Origin: Galeruca laticollis
Lineage: Eukaryota; Arthropoda; Insecta; Coleoptera; Chrysomelidae
Reading direction: 5' to 3'
DNA length: 64,000 nucleotides
Assembly: GCA_963921935.1 (NCBI GenBank)
Contig: OY998175.1
Location: forward strand, 310,457,484 to 310,521,483
Positions 9,236 to 23,213 of the stretch are shown piece by piece (position 1 is the first letter of the stretch; each line of letters begins with the position of its first letter). Made by a program: the position numbers and the translations under genes. Under the pieces are notes generated by a model. That model was not told where the DNA came from. It did no database searches and worked only from the letters and a program-made list of their open reading frames with translations.

Positions 9236-11437
9236 ATATGAGAAAAATTTAAAAGTGATGCCATCTACCGGAAATTGTCTGAACTAATAATTTTCTCATT
9301 AAAATGAAGAAAAATTCCAACTCTTTTACGAGGAAATGAGATAGTTTGTAATTTGAAACAGAGCGTCAGCTATACTAGCCCCGCCCTACCACTCTCCCAT
9401 TATCTAGACACTTACTTAAGTAGCTTATTGCCAAGCATATGAGAAAAATTTAAAAGTGATGCCATCTACCGGAAATTGTCTGAACTAATAATTTTTTCAT
9501 TCAAATGAAGAAAAATTTCAACTCTTTTACGAGGAAATGAGAAAGTTTGTAATTTGAAACAGAGCATCAGCTATGCTAGCCCCGCCCTACCACACTACCA
9601 TTATCTAGACACTTACTTAAGTAGCTTATTGCCAAGCATATGTGAAAAATTTAAGTGATGCCTTCTAGCGGAAATTATCAGTACTAATAATTTTTTCATT
9701 TAAATGAAGAAAAATTTCAACTCTTTTACGAGGAAATGAGAAAGTTTGTAATTTGAAACAGAGCGTCAGCTATACTAGCCCCGCCCTACCACTCTCCCAT
9801 TATCTAGACACTTACTTAAGTAGCTTATTGCCAAGCATATGAGAAAAATTTAAAAGTGATGCCATCTACCGGAAATTGTCTGAACTAATAATTTTTTCAT
9901 TCAAATGAAGAAAAATTTCAACTCTTTTACGAGGAAATGAGAAAGTTTGTAATTTGAAACAGAGCGTCAGCTATACTAGCCCCGCCCTACCACTCTACCA
10001 TTATCTAGACACTCAAGTAGCTTATTGCCAAGCATATGAGAAAAATTTAAAAGTGATGCCATCTACCGGAAATTGTCTGAAATAGTAATTTTTTCATTTG
10101 AATGAAGAAAAATTTCAACTCTTTTACGAGGAAATGAGAAAGTTTGTAATTTGAAACAGAGCGTCAGCTATACTAGCCCCGCCCTACCACTCTACCATTA
10201 TCTAGACACTCAAGTAGCTTATTGCCAAGCATATGAGAAAAATTTAAAAGTGATGCCATCTACCGGAAATTGTCTGAAATAGTAATTTTTTCATTTGAAT
10301 GAAGAAAAATTTCAACTCTTTTACGAGGAAATGAGATTGTTTGTAATTTGAAACAGAGCCTCAGCTATACTAGCCCCGCCCTACCACTCTCCCATTATCT
10401 AGACACTTACTTAAGTAGCTTATTGCCAAGCATATGTGAAAAGTTTAAAAGTGATGCCATCTACCGGAAATTGTCTGAAATGGTAATTTTTTCATTTAAA
10501 TGAAGAAAAATTTCAACTCTTTTACGAGGAAATGAGAAAGTTTGTAATTTGTAACAGAGCGTCAGCTATACTAGCCCCACCCTACCGCTCTCCCATTATC
10601 TAGACACTTACTTAAGTAGCTTATTGCCAAGCATATGAGAAAAATTTAAAAGTGATGCCATCTACCGGAAATTGTCTGAAATAGTAATTTTTTCATTTAA
10701 ATGAAGAAAAATTTCAACTCTTTTACGAGGAAATGAGATTGTTTGTAATTTGAAACAGAGCCTCAGCTATACTAGCCCAACCCTACCACTCTCCCATTAT
10801 CTAGACACTTACTTAAGTAGCTTATTGCCAAGCATATGTGAAAAATTTAAAAGTGATGCTATCTACCGGAAATTGTCTGAACTAATAATTTTTTCATTTA
10901 AATGAAGAAAAATTTCAACTCTTTTACGAGGAAATGAGAAAGTTTGTAATTTGAAACAGAGCGTCAGCTATACTAGCCCCGCCCTACCACTCTCCCATTA
11001 TCTAGACACTTACTTAAGTAGCTTATTGCCAAGCATATGTGAAAAATTTAAAAGTGATGCCATCTACCGGAAATTGTCTGAAATAGTAATTTTTTCCGTC
11101 TAAATGAAAAAAAATTTAAACTCTTTTACGAGGAAATGAGATAGTTTGTAATTTGAAACAGAGCGTCAGCTATACTAGCCCCGCCCTACCACTCTCCCAT
11201 TATCTAGACACTTACTTAAGTAGCTTATTGCCAAGCATATGAGAAAAATTTAAAAGTGATGCCATCTACCGGAAATTGTCTGAACTAATAATTTTCTCAT
11301 TAAAATGAAGAAAAATTCCAACTCTTTTACGAGGAAATGAGATAGTTTGTAATTTGAAACAGAGCGTCAGCTATACTAGCCCCGCCCTACCACTCTCCCA
11401 TTATCTAGACACTTAGTTAAGTAGCTTATTGCCAAGC
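8631..11437 (+). repeat. Fourteen-monomer block, right member of the ~9-kb-spaced duplication
   Basis: It matches 1-2405 in monomer order, with two additional monomers (an extra CTCATTAAAATG type in 9035-9436 and the CATTCAAATG/ACTCAAG type at 9837), so the offset grows from 8630 to 9032 bp. From 10034 to 11437 the match to 1002-2405 is at a constant 9032 bp. Differences include GATTGTTTG near 10345 against GATTGTATG near 1313, and AAATGGTAA near 10487 against AAATAGTAA. Confidence 0.85.
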
Positions 11438-14400
11438 ATATGAGAAAAATTTAAAAGTGATGCCATCTACCGGAAATTGTCTGAACTAATAATTTTTTCA
11501 TTCAAATGAAGAAAAATTTCAACTCTTTTACGAGGAAATGAGAAAGTTTGTAATTTGAAACAGAGCATCAGCTATGCTAGCCCCGCCCTACCACACTACC
11601 ATTATCTAGACACTTACTTAAGTAGCTTATTGCCAAGCATATGTGAAAAATTTAAGTGATGCCTTCTAGCGGAAATTGTCTGAAATAGTAATTTTTTCAT
11701 TTGAATGAAGAAAAATTTCAACTCTTTTACGAGGAAATGAGATTGTTTGTAATTTGAAACAGAGCCTCAGCTATACTAGCCCCACCCTACCACTCTCCCA
11801 TTATCTAGACACTTACTTAAGTAGCTTATTGCCAAGCATATGTGAAAAATTTAAAAGTGATGTCATCTAGCGTAAATTGTCTGAACTAATAATTTTTTCC
11901 ATTTAAATGAAAAAAAATTTAAACTCTTTTACGAGGAAATGAGATAGTTTGTAATTTGAAACAGAGCGTCAGCTATACTAGCCCCGCCCTACCTCTCTCC
12001 CATTATCTAGACACTTACTTAAGTAGCTTATTGCCAAGCATATTAGAAAAATTTAAAAGTGATGCCATCTACCGGAAATTGTCTGAACTAATAATTTTCT
12101 CATTTAAATGAAGAAAAATTCCAACTCTTTTACGAGGAAATGAGAAAGTTTGTAATTTGAAACAGAGCGTCAGCTATACTAGCCCCGCCCTACCACTCTC
12201 CCATTATCTAGACACTTACTTAAGTAGCTTATTGCCAAGCATATGAGAAAAATTTAAAAGTGATGCCATCTACCGGAAATTGTCTGAACTAATAATTTTA
12301 TCATTCAAATGAAGAAAAATTTCAACTCTTTTACGAGGAAATGAGAAAGTTTGTAATTTGAAACAGAGCGTCAGCTATACTAGCCCCGCCCTACCACTCT
12401 ACCATTATCTAGACACTTACTTAAGTAGCTTATTGCCAAGCATATGTGAAAAATTTAAGTGATGCCTCCTAGCGGAAATTATCAGAACTAATAATTTTTT
12501 CATTTAAATGAAGAAAAATTTCATCTCTTTTACGAGGAAATGAGAAAGTTTGTAATTTGAAACAGAGCGTCAGCTATACTAGCCCCGCCCTACCACTCTC
12601 CCATTATCTAGACACTTACTTAAGTAGCTGATTGCCAAGCATATGTGAAAAATTTGAAAATGATGCCATCTAGCGGAAATTGTCTGAACTAATAATTTTT
12701 ACATTTAAATGAAGAAAAATTTCAACTCTTTTACGAGGAAATAAGAAAGTTTGTAATTTGAAACAGAGCGGCAGCTATACTAGCCCCGCCCTACCACTCT
12801 CCCATTATCTAGACACTTACTTAAGTAGCTTATTGCCAAGCATATGTGAAAAATTTAAAAGTGATGCTATCTACCGGAAATTGTCTGAACTAATAATTTT
12901 TTCATTTAAATGAAGAAAAATTTCAACTCTTTTACGAGGAAATGAGAAAGTTTGTAATTTGAAACAGAGCGTCAGCTATACTAGCCCCGCCCTACCACTC
13001 TCCCATTATCTAGACACTTACTTAAGTAGCTTATTGCCAAGCATATGTGAAAAATTTAAAAGTGATGCCATCTAGCGGAAATTGTCTGAACTAATAATTT
13101 TTTCATTCAAATGAAGAAAAATTTCAACTCATTTACGAGGAAATGAGAAAGTTTGTAATTTGAAACAGAGCGTCAGCTATACTAGCCCCGCCCTACCATT
13201 CTCCCATTATCTAGACACTTACTTAAGTAGCTTATTGCCAAGCATATGAGAAAAATTTAAAAGTGATGCCATCTACCGGAAATTGTCTGAACAAATAATT
13301 TTTTCATTCAAATGAAGAAAAATTTCAACTCATTTACGAGGAAATGAGAAAGTTTGTAATTTGAAACAGAGCGTCAGCTATACTAGCCCCGCCCTACCAC
13401 TCTACCATTATCTAGACACTTACTTAAGTAGCTTATTGCCAAGCATATGTGAAGAATTTAAGTGATGCCTCCTAGCGGAAATTATCAGAACTAATAATTT
13501 TTTCATTTAAATGAAGAAAAATTTCTACTCTTTTACGAGGAAATGAGAAAATTTGTAATTTGAAACAGAGCGTCAGCTATACTAGCCCCGCCCTACCACT
13601 CTCCCATTATCTAGACACTTACTTAAGTAGCTGATTGCAAGCATATGTGAAAAATTTAAAAGTGATGCCTTCTAGCGGAAAATGTCTGAACTAATATTTT
13701 TTTCATTTAAATGAAGAAAAATTTCAACTCTTTTACGATTAAATGAGAAAGTTTGTAATTTGAAACAGAGCGTCAGCTATACTAGCCCCGCCCTACCTCT
13801 CTCACATTATCTAGACACTTACTTAAGTAGCTTATTGCCAAGCATATGAGAGAAATTTAAAAGTGATGCCATCTACCGGAAATTGTCTGAAAAATAATTT
13901 TTTCATTTAAATGAAGAAAAATTTCTACTCTTTTACGAGGAAATGAGATTGTTTGTAATTTGGAACAGAGCCTCAGCTATACTAGCGCCGCCCTACCACT
14001 CTCCCATTATCTAGACACTTACTTAAGTAGCTTATTGCCAAGCATATGTGAAAAATTTAAAAGTGATGCCTTCTAGCGGAAAATGTCTGAAGTAATAATT
14101 TTTTCATTTAAATGAAGAAAAATTTCAACTCTTTTACGAGGAAATGAGAAAGTTTGTAATTTGAAACAGAGCGTCAGCTAAACTAGCCCCGCCCTACCAC
14201 TCTCACATTATCTAGACACTTACTTAAGTAGCTTATTGCCAAGCATATGAGAAAAATTTAAAAGTGATGCCATCTAGCGAAAATTGTCTGAACTAATAAT
14301 TTTTTCCATTTAAATGAAGAAAAATTTCAACTCTTTTACGAGGAAATGAGAAAGTTTGTAATTTGAAACAGAGCGTCAGCTATACTAGCCCCACCCTACC

Positions 14401-14648
14401 GCTCTCCCATTATCTAGACACTTACTTAAGTAGCTTATTGCCAAGCATATGAGAAAAATTTAAAAGTGATGCCATCTAGCGGAAATTGTCTGAACTAATA
14501 ATTTTTTCCATTTAAATGAAGAAAAATTTCAACTCTTTTACGAGGAAATGAGAAAGTTTGTAATTTTAAACAGAGCGTCAGCTATACTAGCCCCACCCTA
14601 CCGCTCTCCCATTATCTAGACACTTACTTAAGTAGCTTATTGCCAAGC
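11237..14648 (+). repeat. Mosaic 17-monomer block (3412 bp)
   Basis: Seventeen monomers. The first part (CTCATTAAAATG, CATTCAAATG with GCATCAG, a chimeric monomer at 11639, the GTCATCTAGCGT type at 11838, the TTCTCATTTAAATG type at 12040, and GAAAATGATGCC with ATAAGAAAG and GCGGCAG at 12641) matches the start of the 17-monomer unit at 14649. The last part (13445-14648) instead matches 2406-3610: CTCCTAGCGG, ACGATTAAATG, GAGAGAAATTT, AAAATGTCTG and CTAGCGAAAA types. It is therefore a join between two higher-order families. One monomer edge is altered (TATTAGAAAA at 12041). Confidence 0.8.
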
Positions 14649-17600
14649 ATATGAGAAAAATTTAAAAGTGATGCCATCTACCGGAAATTGTCTGAACTAA
14701 TAATTTTCTCATTAAAATGAAGAAAAATTCCAACTCTTTTACGAGGAAATGAGATAGTTTGTAATTTGAAACAGAGCGTCAGCTATACTAGCCCCGCCCT
14801 ACCACTCTCCCATTATCTAGACACTTACTTAAGTAGCTTATTGCCAAGCATATGAGAAAAATTTAAAAGTGATGCCATCTACCGGAAATTGTCTGAACTA
14901 ATAATTTTTTCATTCAAATGAAGAAAAATTTCAACTCTTTTACGAGGAAATGAGAAAGTTTGTAATTTGAAACAGAGCATCAGCTATGCTAGCCCCGCCC
15001 TACCACACTACCATTATCTAGACACTTACTTAAGTAGCTTATTGCCAAGCATATGTGAAAAATTTAAGTGATGCCTTCTAGCGGAAATTATCAGAACTAA
15101 TAATTTTTTCATTTAAATGAAGAAAAATTTCAACTCTTTTACGAGGAAATGAGAAAGTTTGTAATTTGAAACAGAGCGTCAGCTATACTAGCCCCGCCCT
15201 ACCACTCTACCATTATCTAGACACTCAAGTAGCTTATTGCCAAGCATATGAGAAAAATTTAAAAGTGATGCCATCTACCGGAAATTGTCTGAAATAGTAA
15301 TTTTTTCATTTGAATGAAGAAAAATTTCAACTCTTTTACGAGGAAATGAGATTGTTTGTAATTTGAAACAGAGCCTCAGCTATACTAGCCCCACCCTACC
15401 ACTCTCCCATTATCTAGACACTTACTTAAGTAGCTTATTGCCAAGCATATGTGAAAAATTTAAAAGTGATGTCATATAGCGTAAATTGTCTGAACTAATA
15501 ATTTTTTCCATTTAAATGAAAAAAAATTTAAACTCTTTTACGAGGAAATGAGATAGTTTGTAATTTGAAACAGAGCGTCAGCTATACTAGCCCCGCCCTA
15601 CCTCTCTCCCATTATCTAGACACTTACTTAAGTAGCTTATTGCCAAGCATATGAGAAAAATTTAAAAGTGATGCCATCTACCGGAAATTGTCTGAACTAA
15701 TAATTTTCTCATTTAAATGAAGAAAAATTCCAACTCTTTTACGAGGAAATGAGAAAGTTTGTAATTTGAAACAGAGCGTCAGCTATACTAGCCCCGCCCT
15801 ACCACTCTCCCATTATCTAGACACTTACTTAAGTAGCTTATTGCCAAGCATATGTGAAAAATTTGAAAATGATGCCATCTAGCGGAAATTGTCTGAACTA
15901 ATAATTTTTACATTTAAATGAAGAAAAATTTCAACTCTTTTACGAGGAAATAAGAAAGTTTGTAATTTGAAACAGAGCGGCAGCTATACTAGCCCCGCCC
16001 TACCACTCTCCCATTATCTAGACACTTACTTAAGTAGCTTATTGCCAAGCATATGAGAAAAATTTAAAAGTGATGCCATCTACCGGAAATTGTCTGAACT
16101 AATAATTTTTTCATTTAAATGAAGAAAAATTTCAACTCTTTTACGAGGAATTGAGAAAGTTTGTAATTTGAAACAGCGTCAGCTATACTAGCCCCGCCCT
16201 ACCACTCTACCATTATCTAGACACTTACTTAAGTAGCTTATTGCCAAGCGTATGTGAAAAATTTAAAAGTGATGCCTTCTAGCGGAAAATGTCTGAACTA
16301 ATAATTTTTTCCATTTAAATGAAGAAGAATTTCAACTCTTACGAGGAAATGAGAAAGTTTGTAATTTGAAACAGAGCGTCAGCTATACTAGCCCCGCCCT
16401 ACCACCCTCCCATTATCTAGACACTTACTTAAGTAGCTTATTGCCAAGCATATGAGAAAAATTTAAAAGTGATGCTATCTACCGGAAATTGTCTGAACTA
16501 ATAATTTTCTCATTAAAATGAAGAAAAATTCCAACTCTTTTACGAGGAAATGAGAAAGTTTGTAATTTGAAACAGAGCGTCAGCTATACTAGCCCCGCCC
16601 TACCTCTCACATTATCTAGACACTTACTTAAGTAGCTTATTGCCAAGCATATGTGAAGAATTTAAGTGATGCCTCCTAGTGGAAATTATCAGAACTAATA
16701 ATTTTTTCATTTAAATGGAGAAAAATTTCAACTCTTTTACGAGGAAATGAGAAAGTTTGTAATTTGAAACAGAGCGTCAGCTATACTAGCCCCGCCCTAC
16801 CACTCTCACATTATCTAGACACTTACTTAAGTAGCTTATTGCCAAGCATATGAGAAAAATTTAAAAGTGATGCCATCTAGCGAAAATTGTCTGAACTAAT
16901 AATTTTTTCCATTTAAATGAAGAAAAATTTCAACTCTTTTACGAGGAAATGAGAAAGTTTGTAATTTGAAACAGAGCGTCAGCTATACTAGCCCCACCCT
17001 ACCGCTCTCCCATTATCTAGACACTTACTTAAGTAGCTTATTGCCAAGCATATGTGAAAAATTTAAAAGTGATGCCTTCTAGCGTAAATTGTCTGAACTA
17101 ATAATTTTTTCCATTTAAATGAAGAAAAATTCCAACTCTTACGAGGAAATGAGAAAGTTTGTAATTTGAAACAGAGCGTCAGCTATACTAGCCCCGGCCT
17201 ACCTCTCTCCCATTATCTAGACACTTACTTAAGTAGCTTATTGCCAAGCATATGAGAAAAATTTAAAAGTGATGCCATCTACCGGAAATTGTCTGAAATA
17301 ATAATTTTTTCATTTAAATGAAGAAAAATTTCTACTCTTTTACGAGGAAATGAGAAAGTTTGTAATTTGAAACAGAGCGTCTGCTATACTAGCCCCACCC
17401 TACCGCTCTCCCATTATCTAGACACTTACTTAAGTAGCTTATTGCCAAGCATATGTGAAAAATTTAAAAGTGATGCCTTCTAGCGGAAAATGTCTGAACT
17501 AATAATTTTTTCATTTAAATGAAGAAAAATTTCAACTCTTTTACGAGGAAATGAGAAAGTTTGTAATTTGAAACAGAGCGTCAGCTATACTAGCCCCGCC

Positions 17601-18050
17601 CTACCACTCTCTCATTATCTAGACACTTACTTAAGTAGCTTATTGCCAAGCGTATGTGAAAAATTTAAAAGTGATGCCTTCTAGCGGAAAATGTCTGAAC
17701 TAATAATTTTTTCATTTAAATGAAGAAAAATTTCAACTCTTTTACGAGGAAATGAGAAAGTTTGTAATTTGAAACAGCGTCAGCTATACTAGCCCCGCCC
17801 TACCACTCTACCATTATCTAGACACTTACTTAAGTAGCTTATTGCCAAGCGTATGTGAAAAATTTAAAAGTGATGCCTTCTAGCGGAAAATGTCTGAACT
17901 AATAATTTTTTCCATTTAAATGAAGAAGAATTTCAACTCTTACAAGGAAATGAGAAAGTTTGTAATTTGAAACAGAGCGTCAGCTATACTAGCCCCACCC
18001 TACCACTCTCCCATTATCTAGACACTTACTTAAGTAGCTTATTGCCAAGC
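14649..18050 (+). repeat. 17-monomer higher-order unit, copy 1 (3402 bp)
   Basis: Monomer starts are 14649, 14850, 15051, 15246, 15447, 15649, 15850, 16051, 16250, 16450, 16649, 16848, 17050, 17250, 17451, 17652 and 17851. Diagnostic variants are GTCATATAGCGT (15471), ATAAGAAAG with GCGGCAG (about 15950-15980), AAACAGCGTC lacking two bases, CAACTCTTACGAGG lacking two bases, CAAGCGTATG monomer edges (16250, 17652, 17851), and CTCTTACAAGG near 17937. All recur 3402 bp downstream. Confidence 0.93.
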
Positions 18051-21000
18051 ATATGAGAAAAATTTAAAAGTGATGCCATCTACCGGAAATTGTCTGAACT
18101 AATAATTTTCTCATTAAAATGAAGAAAAATTCCAACTCTTTTACGAGGAAATGAGATAGTTTGTAATTTGAAACAGAGCGTCAGCTATACTAGCCCCGCC
18201 CTACCACTCTCCCATTATCTAGACACTTACTTAAGTAGCTTATTGCCAAGCATATGAGAAAAATTTAAAAGTGATGCCATCTACCGGAAATTGTCTGAAC
18301 TAATAATTTTTTCATTCAAATGAAGAAAAATTTCAACTCTTTTACGAGGAAATGAGAAAGTTTGTAATTTGAAACAGAGCATCAGCTATGCTAGCCCCGC
18401 CCTACCACACTACCATTATCTAGACACTTACTTAAGTAGCTTATTGCCAAGCATATGTGAAAAATTTAAGTGATGCCTTCTAGCGGAAATTATCAGAACT
18501 AATAATTTTTTCATTTAAATGAAGAAAAATTTCAACTCTTTTACGAGGAAATGAGAAAGTTTGTAATTTGAAACAGAGCGTCAGCTATACTAGCCCCGCC
18601 CTACCACTCTACCATTATCTAGACACTCAAGTAGCTTATTGCCAAGCATATGAGAAAAATTTAAAAGTGATGCCATCTACCGGAAATTGTCTGAAATAGT
18701 AATTTTTTCATTTGAATGAAGAAAAATTTCAACTCTTTTACGAGGAAATGAGATTGTTTGTAATTTGAAACAGAGCCTCAGCTATACTAGCCCCACCCTA
18801 CCACTCTCCCATTATCTAGACACTTACTTAAGTAGCTTATTGCCAAGCATATGTGAAAAATTTAAAAGTGATGTCATATAGCGTAAATTGTCTGAACTAA
18901 TAATTTTTTCCATTTAAATGAAAAAAAATTTAAACTCTTTTACGAGGAAATGAGATAGTTTGTAATTTGAAACAGAGCGTCAGCTATACTAGCCCCGCCC
19001 TACCTCTCTCCCATTATCTAGACACTTACTTAAGTAGCTTATTGCCAAGCATATGAGAAAAATTTAAAAGTGATGCCATCTACCGGAAATTGTCTGAACT
19101 AATAATTTTCTCATTTAAATGAAGAAAAATTCCAACTCTTTTACGAGGAAATGAGAAAGTTTGTAATTTGAAACAGAGCGTCAGCTATACTAGCCCCGCC
19201 CTACCACTCTCCCATTATCTAGACACTTACTTAAGTAGCTTATTGCCAAGCATATGTGAAAAATTTGAAAATGATGCCATCTAGCGGAAATTGTCTGAAC
19301 TAATAATTTTTACATTTAAATGAAGAAAAATTTCAACTCTTTTACGAGGAAATAAGAAAGTTTGTAATTTGAAACAGAGCGGCAGCTATACTAGCCCCGC
19401 CCTACCACTCTCCCATTATCTAGACACTTACTTAAGTAGCTTATTGCCAAGCATATGAGAAAAATTTAAAAGTGATGCCATCTACCGGAAATTGTCTGAA
19501 CTAATAATTTTTTCATTTAAATGAAGAAAAATTTCAACTCTTTTACGAGGAATTGAGAAAGTTTGTAATTTGAAACAGCGTCAGCTATACTAGCCCCGCC
19601 CTACCACTCTACCATTATCTAGACACTTACTTAAGTAGCTTATTGCCAAGCGTATGTGAAAAATTTAAAAGTGATGCCTTCTAGCGGAAAATGTCTGAAC
19701 TAATAATTTTTTCCATTTAAATGAAGAAGAATTTCAACTCTTACGAGGAAATGAGAAAGTTTGTAATTTGAAACAGAGCGTCAGCTATACTAGCCCCGCC
19801 CTACCACCCTCCCATTATCTAGACACTTACTTAAGTAGCTTATTGCCAAGCATATGAGAAAAATTTAAAAGTGATGCTATCTACCGGAAATTGTCTGAAC
19901 TAATAATTTTCTCATTAAAATGAAGAAAAATTCCAACTCTTTTACGAGGAAATGAGAAAGTTTGTAATTTGAAACAGAGCGTCAGCTATACTAGCCCCGC
20001 CCTACCTCTCACATTATCTAGACACTTACTTAAGTAGCTTATTGCCAAGCATATGTGAAGAATTTAAGTGATGCCTCCTAGTGGAAATTATCAGAACTAA
20101 TAATTTTTTCATTTAAATGGAGAAAAATTTCAACTCTTTTACGAGGAAATGAGAAAGTTTGTAATTTGAAACAGAGCGTCAGCTATACTAGCCCCGCCCT
20201 ACCACTCTCACATTATCTAGACACTTACTTAAGTAGCTTATTGCCAAGCATATGAGAAAAATTTAAAAGTGATGCCATCTAGCGAAAATTGTCTGAACTA
20301 ATAATTTTTTCCATTTAAATGAAGAAAAATTTCAACTCTTTTACGAGGAAATGAGAAAGTTTGTAATTTGAAACAGAGCGTCAGCTATACTAGCCCCACC
20401 CTACCGCTCTCCCATTATCTAGACACTTACTTAAGTAGCTTATTGCCAAGCATATGTGAAAAATTTAAAAGTGATGCCTTCTAGCGTAAATTGTCTGAAC
20501 TAATAATTTTTTCCATTTAAATGAAGAAAAATTCCAACTCTTACGAGGAAATGAGAAAGTTTGTAATTTGAAACAGAGCATCAGCTATACTAGCCCCGGC
20601 CTACCTCTCTCCCATTATCTAGACACTTACTTAAGTAGCTTATTGCCAAGCATATGAGAAAAATTTAAAAGTGATGCCATCTACCGGAAATTGTCTGAAA
20701 TAATAATTTTTTCATTTAAATGAAGAAAAATTTCTACTCTTTTACGAGGAAATGAGAAAGTTTGTAATTTGAAACAGAGCGTCTGCTATACTAGCCCCAC
20801 CCTACCGCTCTCCCATTATCTAGACACTTACTTAAGTAGCTTATTGCCAAGCATATGTGAAAAATTTAAAAGTGATGCCTTCTAGCGGAAAATGTCTGAA
20901 CTAATAATTTTTTCATTTAAATGAAGAAAAATTTCAACTCTTTTACGAGGAAATGAGAAAGTTTGTAATTTGAAACAGAGCGTCAGCTATACTAGCCCCG

Positions 21001-21452
21001 CCCTACCACTCTCTCATTATCTAGACACTTACTTAAGTAGCTTATTGCCAAGCGTATGTGAAAAATTTAAAAGTGATGCCTTCTAGCGGAAAATGTCTGA
21101 ACTAATAATTTTTTCATTTGAATGAAGAAAAATTTCAACTCTTTTACGAGGAAATGAGAAAGTTTGTAATTTGAAACAGCGTCAGCTATACTAGCCCCGC
21201 CCTACCACTCTACCATTATCTAGACACTTACTTAAGTAGCTTATTGCCAAGCGTATGTGAAAAATTTAAAAGTGATGCCTTCTAGCGGAAAATGTCTGAA
21301 CTAATAATTTTTTCCATTTAAATGAAGAAGAATTTCAACTCTTACAAGGAAATGAGAAAGTTTGTAATTTGAAACAGAGCGTCAGCTATACTAGCCCCGC
21401 CCTACCACTCTCCCATTATCTAGACACTTACTTAAGTAGCTTATTGCCAAGC
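18051..21452 (+). repeat. 17-monomer higher-order unit, copy 2 (3402 bp)
   Basis: Tandem partner of 14649-18050 with identical length and order (GTCATATAGC 15471 to 18873; GAGCATCAG 14975 to 18377). Only a few substitutions are visible, such as GAGCATCAGC near 20577 against GAGCGTCAGC near 17175, CATTTGAATG near 21115 against CATTTAAATG near 17713, and CCCCGCCC near 21395 against CCCCACCC near 17993. No third copy follows: the monomer at 21453 is of a different type. Confidence 0.93.
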
Positions 21453-23213
21453 ATATGTGAAAAATTTAAAAGTGATGCCATCTAGCGGAAATTGTCTGAA
21501 CTAATAATTTTTTCCATTTAAATGAAGAAAAATTTCAACTCTTTTACGAGGAAATGAGAAACTTTGTAATTTGAAACAGAGCGTCAGCTATACTAGCCCC
21601 GCCCTACCACTCTACCATTATCTAGACACTTACTTAAGTAGCTTATTGCCAAGCATATGTGAAAAATTTAAGTGATGCCTTCTAGCGGAAATTATCAGAA
21701 CTAATAATTTTTTCATTTAAATGAAGAAAAATTTCAACTCTTTTACGAGAAAATGAGAAAGTTTGTAATTTGAAACAGAGCGTCAGCTATACTAGCCCCG
21801 CCCTACCTCTCTCCCATTATCTAGACTCTTACTTAAGTAGCTGATTGCCAAGCATATGTGAAAAATTTGAAAGTGATGCCATCTAGCGGAAATTGTCTGA
21901 ACTAATAATTTTTACATTTAAATGAAGAAAAATTTCAACTCTTTCACGAGGAAATAAGAAAGTTTGTAATTTGAAACAGAGCGTCAGCTATACTAGCCCC
22001 GCCCTACCACTCTCCCATTATCTAGGCACTTACTTAAGTAGCTTATTGCCAAGCATATGTGAAAAATTTAAAAGTGATGCTATCTACCGGAAATTGTCTG
22101 AACTAATAATTTTTTCATTTAAATGAAGAAAAATTTCAACTCTTTTACGAGGAAATGAGAAAGTTTGTAATTTGAAACAGAGCGTCAGCTATACTAGCCC
22201 CACCCTACCACTCTCCCATTATTTAGACACTTACTTAAGTAGCTTATTGCCAAGCATATGTGAAAAATTTAAAAGTGATGCCATCTACCGGAAATTGTCT
22301 GAACTAATAATTTTTTCATTTGAATGAAGAAAAATTTCACCTCTTTTACGAGGAAATGAGAAAGTTTGTAATTTGAAACAGAGCGTCAGCTATACTAGCC
22401 CCACCCTACCACTCTCCCATTATCTAGACACTTACTTAAGTAGCTTATTGCCAAGCATATGTGAAAAATTTAAAAGTGATGCCTTCTAGCGGAAAATGTC
22501 TGAACTAATATTTTTTTCATTTAAATGAAGAAAAATTTCAACTCTTTTACGAGGAAATGAGAAAGTTTGTAATTTGAAACAGAGCGTCAGCTATACTAGC
22601 CCCGCCCTACCACTCTCCCATTATCTAGGCACTTACTTAAGTAGCTTATTGCCAAGCATATGTGAAAAATTTAAAAGTGATGCTATCTACCGGAAATTGT
22701 CTGAACTAATAATTTTTTCATTTAAATGAAGAAAAATTTCAACTCTTTTACGAGGAAATGAGAAAGTTTGTAATTTGAAACAGAGCGTCAGCTATACTAG
22801 CCCCACCCTACCACTCTCCCATTATCTAGACACTCACTTAAGTAGCTTATTGCCAAGCATATGTGAAAAATTTAAAAGTGATGCTATCTACCGGAAATTG
22901 TCTGAACTAATAATTTTTTCATTTAAATGAAGAAAAATTTCAACTCTTTTACGAGGAAATGAGAAAGTTTGTAATTTGAAACAGAGCGTCAGCCATACTA
23001 GCCCCGCCCTACCACTCTCCCATTATCTAGACACTTACTTAAGTAGCTTATTGCCAAGCATATGTGAAAAATTTAAAAGTGATGCCTTCTAGCGGAAAAT
23101 GTCTGAACTAATATTTTTTTCATTTAAATGAAGAAAAATTTCAACTCTTTTACGAGGAAATGAGAAAGTTTGTAATTTGAAACAGAGCGTCAGCTATACT
23201 AGCCCCGCCCTAC
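21453..23213 (+). repeat. Loosely ordered monomers between two higher-order domains
   Basis: About nine monomers without a long tandem partner. They include an ATAAGAAAG type with TTTTTACATTT (about 21843), and a short three-monomer echo marked by TCTAGGCAC at 22021 and 22624 (603 bp apart), with GCTATCTACCGG and AAAATGTCTG types alternating. No gene or other element is visible. The block ends in the exchange region where the 12.2-kb unit begins. Confidence 0.75.
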
